A stretch of DNA of 20,885 nucleotides, from the NCBI GenBank assembly GCA_001414345.1, contig LLCB01000577.1:1-20885 (forward strand), in the 5' to 3' direction. Shown piece by piece: positions 8,849-20,000 of this stretch. Source of the stretch: Hymenoscyphus infarciens (lineage: Eukaryota; Ascomycota; Leotiomycetes; Helotiales; Helotiaceae). The notes under the pieces are model-generated. The model worked only from the letters and a program-made list of their open reading frames with translations. It was not told where the DNA came from and did not search any database. Position 1 is the first letter of the stretch; every line of letters starts with the position of its first letter. The translations under genes and the position numbers were made by a program.

Positions 8849-9097
8849 AACTCTAATTTAACCTTAATTCAACTCTAAATCGACTTTGATTTAAATTAAA
8901 GTTAAACTAGGGTTAGATTATGTTCTAAGTAGTTTAAAACTAGTTTAGAACTAGTTTAGAACTAGTTTAGAACTAGTTTAGAACTAGTTTAGAGCTAGAT
9001 TAGAGCTAGTTTAAAGCTAGTTTAGAACTAGAGCTAACTTAGTTTCTTAATCTATAATACCTTAAACATATTTAATCTAGAGTTAACTTTATATAAA
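8849..9097. repeat. Left terminal inverted repeat of X2 (outer end lost)
   Basis: It reads inward from TTTAAATTAAAGTTAAACTA through CTAGTTTAGAACTAG repeats to GTTTCTTAATCTATAATACC and ATCTAGAGTTAACTTTATAT. The reverse complement of 10827-11181 has the same order and the same inner boundary TTTATATAAA. More diverged in the CTAG-repeat part. Confidence 0.8.
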
Positions 9098-9179
9098 GAC
9101 GTATATGCCCGCTCGCTTTTACTCAAAACTAGTTTAAATCAGTATTAAATCGATTTTAATAGCTTAAGTAAGAGTTAAT

Positions 9180-9600
9180 ATAGTATCCGATCTTATTTAG
9201 AGAGGTTCTAAGGTTCTAATCCTATTTAGAGAGGTTCTAATCATATTTAGAGAGGTTCCAAGGTTTAGATCCTATTTAGAGAGGTTCTAAACCTATTCTA
9301 AATTGTTAAATTAATTAGAGCTATAGCTAGCTATAGTTTAAAGGGGTTCTAATAGATTCTAAGGTTCCAATTCTATTTAGAGAGGTTCTAAACCTATTTA
9401 GAGAGGTTCTAAGGTTTAGATCCTATTTAGAGAGGTTTTAAACCTATTCTAAATCGTTAAATTAATTAGAGCTATAGCTAGCTATAGTTTAGAGGGGTTC
9501 TAATAGATTCTAAGGTTCTAATTCTATTTAGAGAGGTTCTAAGGTTTAGATCCTATTTAGAGAGGTTCTAAACCTATTCTAAACTTATTCTAAGTAGTTC
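9180..9600. repeat. GAGAGGTTCTAA tandem-repeat tail of X2
   Basis: CCTATTTAGAGAGGTTCTAA-like units recur many times. On top of this is a larger duplication with a period of about 152 bp: TAAATTAATTAGAGCTATAG occurs at 9306 and again at 9458. Each copy holds the perfect 16-bp palindrome CTATAGCTAGCTATAG (first at 9321-9336). X1 has a shorter version of the tail. Confidence 0.85.
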
Positions 9601-10826
9601 TAAGTAGCTTAAGCTATTCTATTATAACTAATACTTATTTTAGTATATACTAGCTATATCTTAGTAGTATAATAATACTTAAAAAGTACTTAGAAGAAAA
9701 AATAAAAAGTCTAAAAAGAGTGTTTTTTTTTTTCAAACACGATTTAAGTAACTTTTTATATATTAACTTTAATTAGTAATTATATATTAATAATCCTTAA
9801 AATTAAAGCTATAAGTATATAAAAAAATAAAAGTTATATAACTAAAGTAGGTTATATAGTAGGGCGTAGCTTTTATATCAGGGTCGCTCTTACTAAATAT
9901 AGTATACTACGTATAACTAGCTACGTAGTAGGCTTAGCGTATATATAGGCCACCTCTACCTTTAACTTCGACTTCGACTTTAACTTCGATACTTTAATAC
10001 TTTAATACTTCGATACTTTACTTTAATAATAACAACGACGATAATAATAATAACTCTCTATTACTATCGTATGATATTTATTACTTAGTATTAGGCTGCT
10101 TATTAGTATTATAATCTATATTGTATTTATTACGTTTACTACCTTAGTTAATTCTACGTTATTAAATAGTAGTAGAATAATATTAGACGATATAAGTATA
10201 TTTTATAGTTAGACTTTTAGTAGAGTAAATAAGAAGCTCTAAATTAGTTACCTAGCGAATTAGAAGTATTAGATTTATCATCTATATTATCGCTATCGCT
10301 ATTACTATTACTTTTATAGTATATATTATTTCTACTCTTACTTCTAGAACTAATATATATACCTTATAGTTTCTAACTAACTAACTAACCGACTAACTAA
10401 CCGACTCACTAACTAATTAACTAACTAACTAACTAACTAATTAAACTAATTATATCGAGGTATATATACAAAGATAACGTTATTTAGGTTAGTAGAATAT
10501 TTAGTAGAATATTTAGTAGAATAATTAGTAGAATAATTAGTAGAATAATTAGTAGAATTAATAGAATTAGTAGAAGCAGGACTTAGGCATTTAAGCATAT
10601 TATATAAGAGTAGTATAGCTACGTAATATACGCCTAATCACGTGATTTCAAATTTAAGTTCTTTTTTTAAGCTCTTTTTCAAGCTCTTTTTTAAGCTCTT
10701 TTTTAAGCTCTTTTATTCTTAATTCTTTTTCAATACTAGCCTAAAACTAGCTCTAACCTTATTTTAAACTAGTTCTGAACTAGTTATAAACTAGTTCTAA
10801 ACTAGTTCTAAACTAGTTTAGAACTA

Positions 10827-11181
10827 TTTATATAAAGTTAACTCTAGATTAGATACGTTTAAGGTGTTATAGATTAAGAAACTAATTTAGCTCTCTTTTA
10901 GACCTAGCTCTAAATTAGTTCTAAACTAGCTTTAAACTAGTAGAACCTCTCTAAACTAGTTTAGAACTAGTTCTAAATCAGCTCTAAACTAGTAGAACCT
11001 CTCTAAACTAGTTCTAAACTAGTTCTAAATCGGTTCTAAATTAGTTCCGAGCTAATAGAACTACTCTAATACTAATCCGACCCTAGGTTGACCTTAATTT
11101 AAACTAGAGTTAAATCGGAGTTAAATCAGAGTCAAATCGGAGTCGAATTAGTGTTAAGCAAATAGCGGTTCGGTAGTATAG
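10827..11181. repeat. Right terminal inverted repeat of X2 (355 bp)
   Basis: On the minus strand it begins CTATACTACCGAACCGCTAT and ends at TTTATATAAA. It has exactly the same length as the reconstructed terminus of XB (15764-15952 plus 17635-17800, 189 + 166 = 355 bp) and matches it with mostly C/T and G/A differences. This end preserves the element boundary next to TA at 11182-11183. Confidence 0.85.
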
Positions 11182-14100
11182 TACTTTATAAATAAGTGTT
11201 ACTATCTTAATCTATAAAAAGCACTTAAAGGCTTCGTATTTAAAAAGGGTATACTTAGAGCTAGTCCTAATAAAGAAAGAGAAGAAAAGAGCTTATCTTA
11301 AGATAAAAGAGATATAAACGTCGATATTATATTTACTAACCTCGATTATAATAATACTTAAGTTATTAATAATAGAGAGGATAGATAATATTAGCTTAGA
11401 TAATCTAGACTTTGAGGTAAATAATACTTAAAATAAAAACTCTATAAACTCTAATACTAATACTAGTATAGATACCTTTAACTCCTTGTTAAATACTAGA
11501 TAAGCTAAATAGGTTCTTACTACTACCTCTAACTCTATAGATAATAAATCTAATTTTATACTAGATACTACTACTATAAAATATATAATATATAATAAGC
11601 TCTATTTTATAGATTATAAGCCTAGTAATAAACTAGTTAAGTAAGGTAAAGTAAAAACAATTAATATTAAGAGAGTTAGTTCTATTTATATTAGGTTTAA
11701 AGATAATAATATTATTAAGTCTTTTATACTTAAAAACTATTTATATATATCTAAGCTAGGCTATAACCTAATAAGTTAAAGTAAATTAGTAAATTCCTAT
11801 ACTATATTTACTTCTAATAACTACTATATTAAAGATAATAAAATAAATAAGCTTATAACTAAAAGTAATAAGATAGATAACTTATATTATTTAGATATTA
11901 TTCCTCTTAGATATAAAAATACTATATTAAGTAATACTATACTTAATATAATAAAGTATAAAAACATAAATAAACTATACCTATATAATAGACTAAGATA
12001 TATTAGTCTATAAGTATTAAATAAGATTATTAATATTATAAAAGGTTATAATAATATTATATCTAATAAAGATATAGATAATAGTATTATTAATTATAAA
12101 AACTATTTTAAAGGTAAATTTACTAATAAGATAAATAGACTAATAAGTAGTAGAGTCTTTAGTCTATTAGAAAAAGTTAGTAGTGATCTATATAGTCTTA
12201 TAAAACCTAATACTTATAATAACTATAAATAATTTATAACCTTTCTAGATAAGTACTTTAGGTTTTTAGAAGTTAAATTACTTAGAAGTAAAAGTAAGGC
12301 CTTTATAGCTTTTAAAGAATTTAAAAATAAAGAAGAAAATAATATAAATAATAAGCGTATAAGAATATTTAGTAGAGATAATAGTACTAAATTTGTTAAT
12401 AATAAATTTAATACCTATTTAAAAGAATATAGAATAATATATTAATTATTACTTATTTATACTTTTAAACCTAATAGTTTAGTAGAGAGAATAAATTATA
12501 CTATACTTAATAAAGCTAGATATCTTTTATATTAGGCTAACTTACTCTTTATATTTTAAAGAGAAGCTATATTAATAGCTACTTATCTATATAATAGAAC
12601 ACCTTACTCTAAATTAGACTATAAAACTCCTTATAAACTTAAATATAAGGAATAACCTTATATAAGTAATATAAAGATATTTAGTTCTATAGTTTATTAT
12701 AAGAATAAATAAAATAGTATTAAAAAGCTAGATAAAAAAGCTAATAAAGCTATACTAATAGGCTTTAATAAAAACTTATATAAGCTTTATAATATTATAC
12801 TTAAAAAACCTATTTAGGTTAAAAACGTATATATAATAGAAAATAAGTTTTTAGATACTATAAGAGATATAATAAATAATAGTAATTATATAGATACTAG
12901 CTTATTAGAAGATAGAAGGAACTCTAATCTAAGAGGATTAGATATAAATAAGATTAGAATTAAAAACGTGTCTAATTACGTGTCTAATCTTAGCGATTCT
13001 AGTGTAAATAATATTAGGACTAATAATATAGATATTAATAAGTCTAATAAAGATATATTAACTATGACTAGTAACTTAGAAGAACTAGATACGAATAATA
13101 CTAGACTTAATAGTCTTAAAATAAATAAGTCTGAATCTAATAAACTAAATAATCTATATAATATAGATAATATAGATAAGCTAGCTCTAGTAGCTAATAT
13201 TAATAATAAGCTTACTAATTATAAAGAGGCTATATCTAATATTAATACTTTAGTACTAAATAGCTTTATACTATAAAACTAGAAGTAGATAAACTAGAGT
13301 TACTTATAAAATACTTAGGATCTAGTAGACTTACTTAGTAATAGAATACCTTTAAAAGGTAGATAGATATATAAAATTAAAACTAACCTTAATAATAATA
13401 TTATAAAATATAAGGCTAGGTAGGTAGTATAGGGATTTAATTAAGTTTTAGGTATTAATTACTTAGAAATATTCTCTACTATATATAGATCTAAGATATA
13501 TAAACTAGTATTTCTACTAGCTATAATAAATAAATGGCTTTTATACTAAGTATTAATATATTATTAAAAACGTATTTATATATACTAATATAGATAAAGA
13601 TATCTATATTATATAACCTATAAGCTTTGAAGTAGATAATAAAGTTTATAAACTTAATAAGGCTTTATATAGGCTAAAATAATCGCCTAGGCTATAGTAT
13701 AAATATCTATTAGATATTTGTTCTAAGTTAGGCTTTATAGTCTTATTATATAACTAAAGTATTTTTATTAAATTACTAAAGTTATTATTATATACTATAT
13801 AGATGACTTAATAATAACTAGACCTAATAAGAAAGACATAGATAATATTATATCTAATATAAGTAAGGTTCTAAAAATATAGTATTTAAGCCTTATAAAC
13901 TAGTTCTTAGGAATAGAGATAAAGTATGATATTAGTAATTAAACACTTATTATAAATTAAAATAAATATCTAGCTAATATTAAGACTAAATTTAATAAAG
14001 ATAAACTAACCTTTATATCTATACTTATAGAACTAGGCTTATACTTAGATAAAAACGAAGACTAAGCTATTAAAGACGATATTACTATCTATTAATAAGA

Positions 14101-14767
14101 AGTAGAGTCTTTAATATACCTAAGTACTAAAACTAGACTTAATATTACCTTTGTAGTTAATAGATATACTAGATTTATATCTAATCCTAGTATAGCTTAC
14201 TTTAGAGCTTTAGAAAGGATATGGAAATATCTAAATTATAAGCCTACTCTAGGGCTATACTATAATACTATAGATAATAGACTAGATCTAAAAGCCTTTA
14301 CTAATATAGATTAGGAAGGTTATATTATAAGTTGAAAAAGCACTAGTAGCTATATTATATATATAAATAACTATATTATTAGCTAGAATACTATATTATA
14401 GAAAACTCTTACTATATCTAGCTATAAAGCCGAATATATAACTTATAAAGAAGTAGTTAAAGAAGTATTCTACTTAAATAACTTAGTAGACTACTTTAAT
14501 AAACTTATAACTAATAATACTACTACTATACCTACTTTTTTAACTAATAGTAAATTAGCTTAGAAACTAGCTAATAATCCTAAGTTTTATAAGAGAATAA
14601 AGTATATTAATATTATATATTACTTTATAAGAGAAGTAATAGATAGTAGTTAAATAATACTAGTATATATTAGTATAAAAGATAATATAGCTAATAGTTT
14701 TATAAAAGGCTTAAATAAAACTAAGTATAATATATTTATTAAAAGTCTTAATTTTAAAGATAGCTAA
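11182..14767 (+). pseudogene. Copia B Pol polyprotein, 5'-truncated and frameshifted
   Basis: It matches copia A from residue 223 to the stop at 14765-14767. Besides RIP stops it has several indels relative to copy A: loss of a 21-bp tandem unit near 11520, +4 near 11383, +5 near 13243, +4 near 13293, +7 near 13540 and -4 near 13770, so the frame changes repeatedly. It retains residues lost in copy A: the last zinc-knuckle Cys, protease Asp (11564-11566), integrase Asp (12185-12187) and Glu (12485-12487), and RNase H Glu (14432-14434). The RT YIDD box remains near 13796-13807. The stop-free patch 12968-13276 is the integrase-RT spacer, not a gene. Indels suggest an older insertion than A. Confidence 0.9.
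12968..13276 (+). pseudogene. Integrase-RT spacer of copia B, open stretch ending in a frameshift
   Basis: It aligns with residues of copy A 2560-2850 (for example SNKDILTMTSNLEELD in both). Its last dozen codons differ because a 5-bp insertion near 13243 shifts the frame. No domain is recognised. It belongs to the polyprotein. Confidence 0.8.
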
Positions 14768-14830
14768 AAATATATATAATAATATAAGATAGATATAGTA
14801 CTTAATATATATAACTACCTTATAGAGGGA

Positions 14831-15330
14831 TATAATATATATAATAATATAAGATTAGTAAGTTAAGGATTTAAAGTATTTAAGTCTAAGATAATAAAAT
14901 TATTATAAATAATTTATAACTTATGCTATAAGCTACTTAGAATCATATACTTAATCTTATATAGGCCTATTTAGTAAGCCTAATAAGTGTATTATATAAC
15001 TGCGCGTCTATAACGTATTAGAGGCGTTCTAGAGTAACGTGTCGATATATAGACTTAAAATAAAGGATCCTTTATTTTAGCTCTTTATTCTAAAAGTATA
15101 AAGAAATCGCTAGATTAGTATAAGTCTACTACCTTAGTAGATATTACGTGCTATAGACCTAATTCTATACCTGGTTTCACACGCTAAGACTACTAAGCCT
15201 TCGGTCTATATAAGAAGGCCTTTAAGACACTGAAAAGACCTATATACATATATATACTCATATATTCATATATATATATAATTCATATATATTTACTCTC
15301 TAACTGCTTTATTACGTAACTATTCTTATA
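14831..15330 (+). repeat. 3' LTR of copia B (500 bp)
   Basis: It starts TATAATATAT after the purine tract AGAGGGA and ends ATTCTTATA (canonical ...TTACA). The GGATCC centre is near 15067 and the TATA box at 15207-15214. Moderately mutated: CGCGCGTC-type GC patches survive in part near 15000-15040. Confidence 0.92.
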
Positions 15331-15763
15331 AAATCTAATACTTCTAATTTACTAAGTAACTAATTTAATACTTCTAATTCACTTTATTAAATATCTAACT
15401 ATAAAATATATCTAAATTATTAAAAAAGAAGAGGTATATTATTATTATTATTCAATAATATAAAATTAACTAGAGTAGTAAATATAACAAATATAACATA
15501 GATTATAATACTAATAAGTAGCCTAACGCTAAGTAACAAATATAATATAATAGTAATAGAGAGTTATTATTATCGTCGTCGTCGTTGTTATTATTAAAGT
15601 GTTAAAGTTAAAGTATTAAAGTTAAAGTATTAAAGTTATTAAATTCAAAGGTAGAGGTAGCTTATATACTAGGTCTTAGTAATTATATAACTAGTTATAG
15701 ATTATATACCGTGTTTAGTAAGAGCAACTCTAGTACAAAAGCTATACCTTATTATATAACCTA
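15331..15763 (+). mobile_element. X3: fragment of X/Z core between copia B and XB
   Basis: It begins in the core segment AAATCTAATACTTCTAATTT, which follows GTAGATAATA in X1 (near 6280). It runs through the GTCGTCGTCG run and AAAGTGTTAAAG repeats (15580-15640) to the GCTATACCTTATTATATAAC segment. There it stops at CCTA, where intact copies continue CTTTAGTTATATAAC. XB starts at that TA. No ORF. Confidence 0.8.
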
Positions 15764-15980
15764 CTATACTGCTGAACTGCTATTTACTTAATACTAATTC
15801 GACTCTAATTTAACTCTAATTTAACTCTGATTCGACTCTAGTTTAAATTAAGGTTAACCTAGGGTTAGATTAGTATTAGAGTAGTTCTATTAGCTTAGAA
15901 CTGATTTAGAACCGATTTAGAACTAGTTTAGAACTAGTTTAGAGAGATTCTACTTTACTGCCAACTCGTAAGGGTTTTAA

Positions 15981-16009
15981 GTCGGGGTTGAATCCGGTTC
16001 AACCCCGAC
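15981..16009. other. Perfect 12-bp hairpin near the left end of Z1
   Basis: GTCGGGGTTGAA pairs exactly with TTCAACCCCGAC around the loop TCCGG. The same segment in Z2 (about 18450-18478) has lost pairs by C-to-T and G-to-A change. Role unknown; it may be a secondary inverted repeat used in transposition, or structural. Confidence 0.7.
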
Positions 16010-16144
16010 TCAAGGTAACTCAGACCGATTCACAAAACATGTTCAAGCTAGTTTATAAAATAGATTAAAGCAGTTTAAAATAATTCAAGAACTAGGTTTA
16101 ATATACTTTAAAACCGACTTAAGATAATTCATAGCAGTAAAACC

Positions 16145-16185
16145 CGACTCGTTTCAGCGAGTCGAACTCGTTTCAGCGAGTCGAA
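16145..16185. repeat. Duplicated CGACTCG hairpin in Z1
   Basis: CGACTCG, loop TTTCAG, CGAGTCG occurs at 16145-16164. The unit AACTCGTTTCAGCGAGTCG repeats immediately after. Z2 has a single decayed copy (near 18622-18645). Confidence 0.7.
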
Positions 16186-16601
16186 CCGGGTTATAAACTA
16201 GGTTAAGTAAGTTAAGTCAGTGTTAGATACTAGTTCAACTTAATTCTAGACCCGCCTTAAACTAGTAACTTAGTATTAGAGTAGCCTTAAATTAGTACTA
16301 AAAACTATTTATCACTTAAGAATATATATAAAAAAAGACTAGAATCACGTAATCAGGCGTATATTACGTAGCTATACTACTCTTATATAACATGCTCTAG
16401 TTCGTCGAATGCCCGAGTCCTACTTCTACTAATTCTACTAATTCCATCAATTCCACCGATTCCACTGATTCCACTGACCCAAATAACGTCATCCCTATAT
16501 ATATGCCTCGATTTAATTAGTTAGATCGGTCGGTCGGTTAGAAACTATAAGGCACGTACGTCAGTTTAGGAAGTAAGGGTGGAAACAGTACGTACCGTAA
16601 A

Positions 16602-16639
<38 letters not shown>

Positions 16640-16643
16640 CGAT
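16602..16643. repeat. AGCGAC hexamer repeat in Z1
   Basis: Six perfect AGCGAC units plus a final AGCGAT. Z2 has a shorter run at about 19077-19091, and the X copies have degraded versions. Confidence 0.9.
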
Positions 16644-16884
16644 GACGTAGATAACAAATCCGATGCTTCTAATTCGCTAGGTAACTAATTCAGGGCTTCT
16701 AATTCGCTCTACTAAAAGTCTGACCATAGAATATACTTAAATCGTCAAAAAACAAGGGGTATATTATTGTTATTTAGCAACGTAGAAATAACTAGGGTAG
16801 CAAATACAACGAAGACGACGTAGATTACAATGCCGATAAGCAGCCCGATACCAAGTAACAAATGTAATATAATAGCAAAAGAGA

Positions 16885-16970
16885 GTTATCGTCGTTGTCG
16901 TCGTCGTCGTCGTCGAAGTAAAGTATCGAAGTCGAAGATGTCGAAGTCGAAGTCGAAGTCGAAGTCGAAG
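16885..16970. repeat. TCG/GTCGAA microsatellite in Z1
   Basis: A GTCGTCGTCG run is followed by repeated GTCGAA units. This creates the Arg- and Ser/Lys-rich translation of 16830-17024. Confidence 0.9.
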
Positions 16971-17299
16971 GTAGGGGTGGCCCGTGCACTAGGTCTTAGC
17001 GGTTACGTAGCTAGTTGTATATAGCGTACCGTGTTCAGCAGGAGCGACCCTAGTACAAAAGCCACGCCCTACTATATAACCCACTTTAGTCACGTAACTT
17101 ACTAAATTTATATACTAGTAGCCCTAAATTTAAAGACTACTAGAATATAAAAATTATATAAGGTTTATATATAAAAAGCCGCTTAAATCGCCTTTAAAAA
17201 AAAAACACTCTCTCTAAACTTTTTATTTTTTCTTCTAAGTACTTTATTTTAGACATATTTTTTAAACTAAGTCAAGAGCTAGATTATAAGTTAGTTTAT

Positions 17300-17552
17300 A
17301 ATTTTAAATCGTTTTATAAATCAGTTTCTTACTTTAAATCGTTTTATAAATCAGCTTAAATCGTTTTATAAATCGGTTTCTTACTTTAAATCGTTTTATA
17401 AATCGGCTTAAATTACCTTAAATCGTTTTATAAATCGGTTTCTTACTTTAAATCGTTTTATAAATCACCTTAAATCGTTTTATAAATCGGTTTCTTACTT
17501 TAAATCGTTTTATAAATCGGCTTAAATTACTTTAAATCGTTTTATAAAACGT
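17300..17552. repeat. Subterminal AAATCGTTTTATAAATC tandem repeats of Z1
   Basis: ATCGTTTTATAAA occurs nine times, alternately spaced by GGTTTCTTACTTTA and GGCTTAAATTACCTTA. Z2 has five copies at about 19755-19895. The X elements lack this tail and have a GAGAGGTTCTAA-type tail instead. Confidence 0.9.
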
Positions 17553-18421
17553 ATTAATATCTTAAACCAGTATCAAACCGGTACTAAGTCTAAGTTGATA
17601 CTAGCTCAAAACCCTAGTAAAGGGCATGTAAGTACTAGTTTAGAGCTGATTTAGAACTAGTTCTAAACTGGTTTAGAGAGGTTCTACTAGTTTAGAGCTA
17701 GTTTAGAACTAATCTAGAGCTAGGTTTAAAAGAGAGCTAAATTAGTTTCTTAATCTATAATACCTTAAATATATCTAATCTAGAGTTAACTTTATATAAA
17801 TAGTTTTAAACTAGTTTAGAACTGGTTTAGAACTAGTTTATAACTAGTTTAGAACTAGTTTAGAATAAAGTTAAAGCTAGTTTTAAGCTAGTATTAAAAA
17901 AGAATTAAGAATAAGAGAGCTTGAAAAAGAGCTTGAAAAAGAGCTTGAAAAAGAGCTTAAAAAAAGGACTTAAATTTAAAATCATGTAATTAAGCGTATA
18001 TTACATAACTATACTACTCTTATATAACATACTTAAATGCCTAAGTCCTACTTCTACTAATTCTATTAATTCTACTAATTATTCTACTAATTATTCTACT
18101 AATTATTCTACTAAATATTCTACTAAATATTCTACTAATCTAAATAACGTTATCCTTATATATATACCTTAATATAATTAGTTTAATTAGTTAGTTAATT
18201 AGTTAGTTAGTTAGTTAGTTAGTCAGTTGATTAGTTAATTAGTTAGTTAGTTAGAAACTATAAGACATATACGTTAGTTCTAGAAGTAAGAGTAGAAATA
18301 GTATATACTATAAAAGCAATAGCGATAGTAATAGTAATAACGTAGATAATAAATCCAATGCTTCTAATTCGCTAGGTAACTAATTTAGAGCTTCTTATTC
18401 GCTCTACTAAAAGTCTAACTA

Positions 18422-20000
18422 CTTTACTGCTAACTAGCGAGGGTTTTAAGACGGGGTTGAATCCGGTTTAACCTCGACTTAAGGTGATTTAGACTGATTC
18501 TAGAAGCGTGTTCGAGCTAGTTTAAGCTAGTTTATAAACTAGATTAAAGTAGTTTAAAATGATTTAAGAACTAGGTTGAACATGCTTTAAAACTAACTTA
18601 AGATAATTTATAGTAGTAAAACTCGACTTGTTTTAGCGAGTTGAACGAGGTTATAAACTGGGTTAGTGAGTTAAGTTAGTATTAGACACTAGTTTAACTT
18701 AATTCTAGACCTACCTTAAACTAGTAGTAACTTAGTATTAGAGTAGTGTTATATTAGTACTAAAAACTATTTAAAATTACTAGAGAATATATATAAAAAA
18801 AGACTGAAATCACGTGATTAGGCGTATATTACGTAGCTATACTACTCTTATATAATATGCCTAAATACCTAAGTCCTGCTTCTACTAATTCTACTAATTC
18901 TACTAATTCTACCGATTATTCTACTAAATGTTCTACTGACCTAAATAACGTTATCCCTATATATATGCCTCGATTTAATTAGTTGGATCGGTCAGTTAGT
19001 TAGTCGGTTAGTCGGAAACTATAAGGCACGTACGTTAGTTTAGGAAGTAAGGGTGGAAACAGTACGTACTATAAAAGCGACAGCGACAGCGATGACGTAG
19101 ATAACAAATCCGATGCTTCTGATTCGCTAGGTAACTAATTCGGGGCTTCTAATTCGCTTTGTCAGAAGTCCGACCGTGAAATGTGCCTAAATCGTTGAAA
19201 AAGAAGGGGTATATTGTTGTTATTGTTCGACGACGTAGAATTGACCGGGGTAGCGAACGCGACGAATACGACGTGGATTACGATGCCGATAAGCGGCCCG
19301 ATGCTGAGTAACGAATGCGATGCGATGGCGATAGAGAGTTATCGTCGTCGTCGTCGTCGTCGTCGTCGAAGTGAAGTGTCGAAGTGAAGTGTCGAAGTCG
19401 AAGATGTGAAGTCGAAGGTAGGGGTGGCCCGTGCGTCCGTAGGTCTTAGTAGTTACGTAGCTAGTTATACATAGCGTACTATGTTTAGTAAGAGCGACCC
19501 TAGTATAAAAGCCACGCCCTACTATATAACCTACTTTAGTTATATAACTTTTATTTTTTTATATACTTATAGCCCTAATTCTAAGAATTATTAATATATA
19601 ATTACTAATTAAAGTTAATATATAAAAAGCTACTTAAATTGCTTTTAAAAAAAAAAACACTCTCTTTAGACTTTTTTTTTTCTTCTAAATACTTTATTTT
19701 TAATATATTTTTTAAACTAAGTTAAGAGCTAGATTATAAGTTAGTTTCTAATTTTAAATCGTTTTATAAATTAGCTTAAATTACCTTAAATCGTTTTATA
19801 AATCGGTTTCTTACTTTAAATCGTTTTATAAATCGGCTTAAATTCTCTTAAATCGTTTTATAAATCGGTTTCTTATCTTAAATCGTTTTATAAAACGTAT
19901 TAGAGCTACTTTAAGAAATAACTCATATCTTAAACTAGTATTAAACTGGTATTAAGTCTAAGTTAATACTAGCTTAAAACCCTAGTAGAGAGCATATAAG
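18422..20000 (+). mobile_element. Z2: Z-family TIR element inserted at TA inside the XB core
   Basis: The element is 1,579 bp, from CTTTACTGCTAACTAGCG to GAGAGCATATAAG, flanked by TA at 18420-18421 and 20001-20002. Left and right flanks (AAAAGTCTAAC and TGAAATATACTTATATTATC) join into continuous X core, as in Z1 near 16715-16740. The ends match Z1. The interior is the common core, with a well preserved GC-rich block (18960-19530) holding AGCGAC and TCG repeats, then the subterminal repeats. No credible ORF. Confidence 0.85.
19342..19368. repeat. TCG microsatellite (9 units) in Z2
   Basis: Nine perfect TCG units, in the same place as the Z1 run near 16890 and the mutated GTCGTCGTCG run in X3 near 15577. 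Confidence 0.95.

Larger units (their letters stand above)
8849..11181 (-). mobile_element. X2: X-family TIR element inserted in copia B gag
   Basis: A non-coding element of about 2.33 kb remains, with inverted termini (8849-9097 and 10827-11181). The right end GGTTCGGTAGTATAG stops at 11181 and is followed by TA and then copia B Gag sequence (CTTTATAAATAAGTGTTAC), which is continuous in copia A at 757. This fits insertion at a TA dinucleotide. The interior, read on the minus strand, has the same core order as X1. The left end is missing about 50 bp, replaced by copia C. No ORF or transposase remnant was recognised, so it is probably non-autonomous. The TA target suggests Tc1/mariner-like mobilisation (inference). 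Confidence 0.8.
11182..15330 (+). mobile_element. Copia B: copia retrotransposon lacking its 5' end
   Basis: The element starts abruptly inside the Gag zinc knuckle where X2 inserted (TA at 11182-11183), then runs through protease, integrase, RT, RNase H, purine tract (14824-14830) and 3' LTR (14831-15330). The missing gag N-terminus and 5' LTR should lie on the far side of X2, but copia C and X1 are found there instead, so further rearrangement has occurred. The right flank (AAATCTAATACTTCTAATTT) is X core, so copia B inserted in X3. Confidence 0.9.
15953..17632 (+). mobile_element. Z1: Z-family TIR element inserted at TA inside the XB terminus
   Basis: The element is 1,680 bp, from CTTTACTGCCAACTCG to AAAGGGCATGTAAG, flanked by TA at 15951-15952 and 17633-17634. 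The uninterrupted site exists in X2 (minus strand GAGGTTCTACTAGTTTAGAG), giving an empty-site comparison. The ends form an imperfect inverted repeat: CTTTACTGCC...AGGGTTTTAAG against CTTACATGCC...AGGGTTTTGAG. From about 16345 the interior shares the X core (tandem repeats, TACAAAAGCCACGCCC, A9/CACTCTCT). Much of 16400-17100 is little mutated and GC-richer. The one ORF (16830-17024) is a low-complexity product of TCG repeats and I do not call it a gene. Confidence 0.85.

Noticed and set aside
16830..17024. 64-codon Arg/Ser/Lys-rich ORF in Z1
   Set aside because: It is the translation of TCG and GTCGAA microsatellites. The same region in Z2 keeps part of the frame (MPIS, ESYRR), but differences are transitions that change residues freely and the ends do not match, so no coding constraint is seen.
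17300..17552. Regularly spaced repeats that could suggest a CRISPR array
   Set aside because: The spacers are themselves repeated and short, the host looks eukaryotic, and the array is part of a transposon tail.
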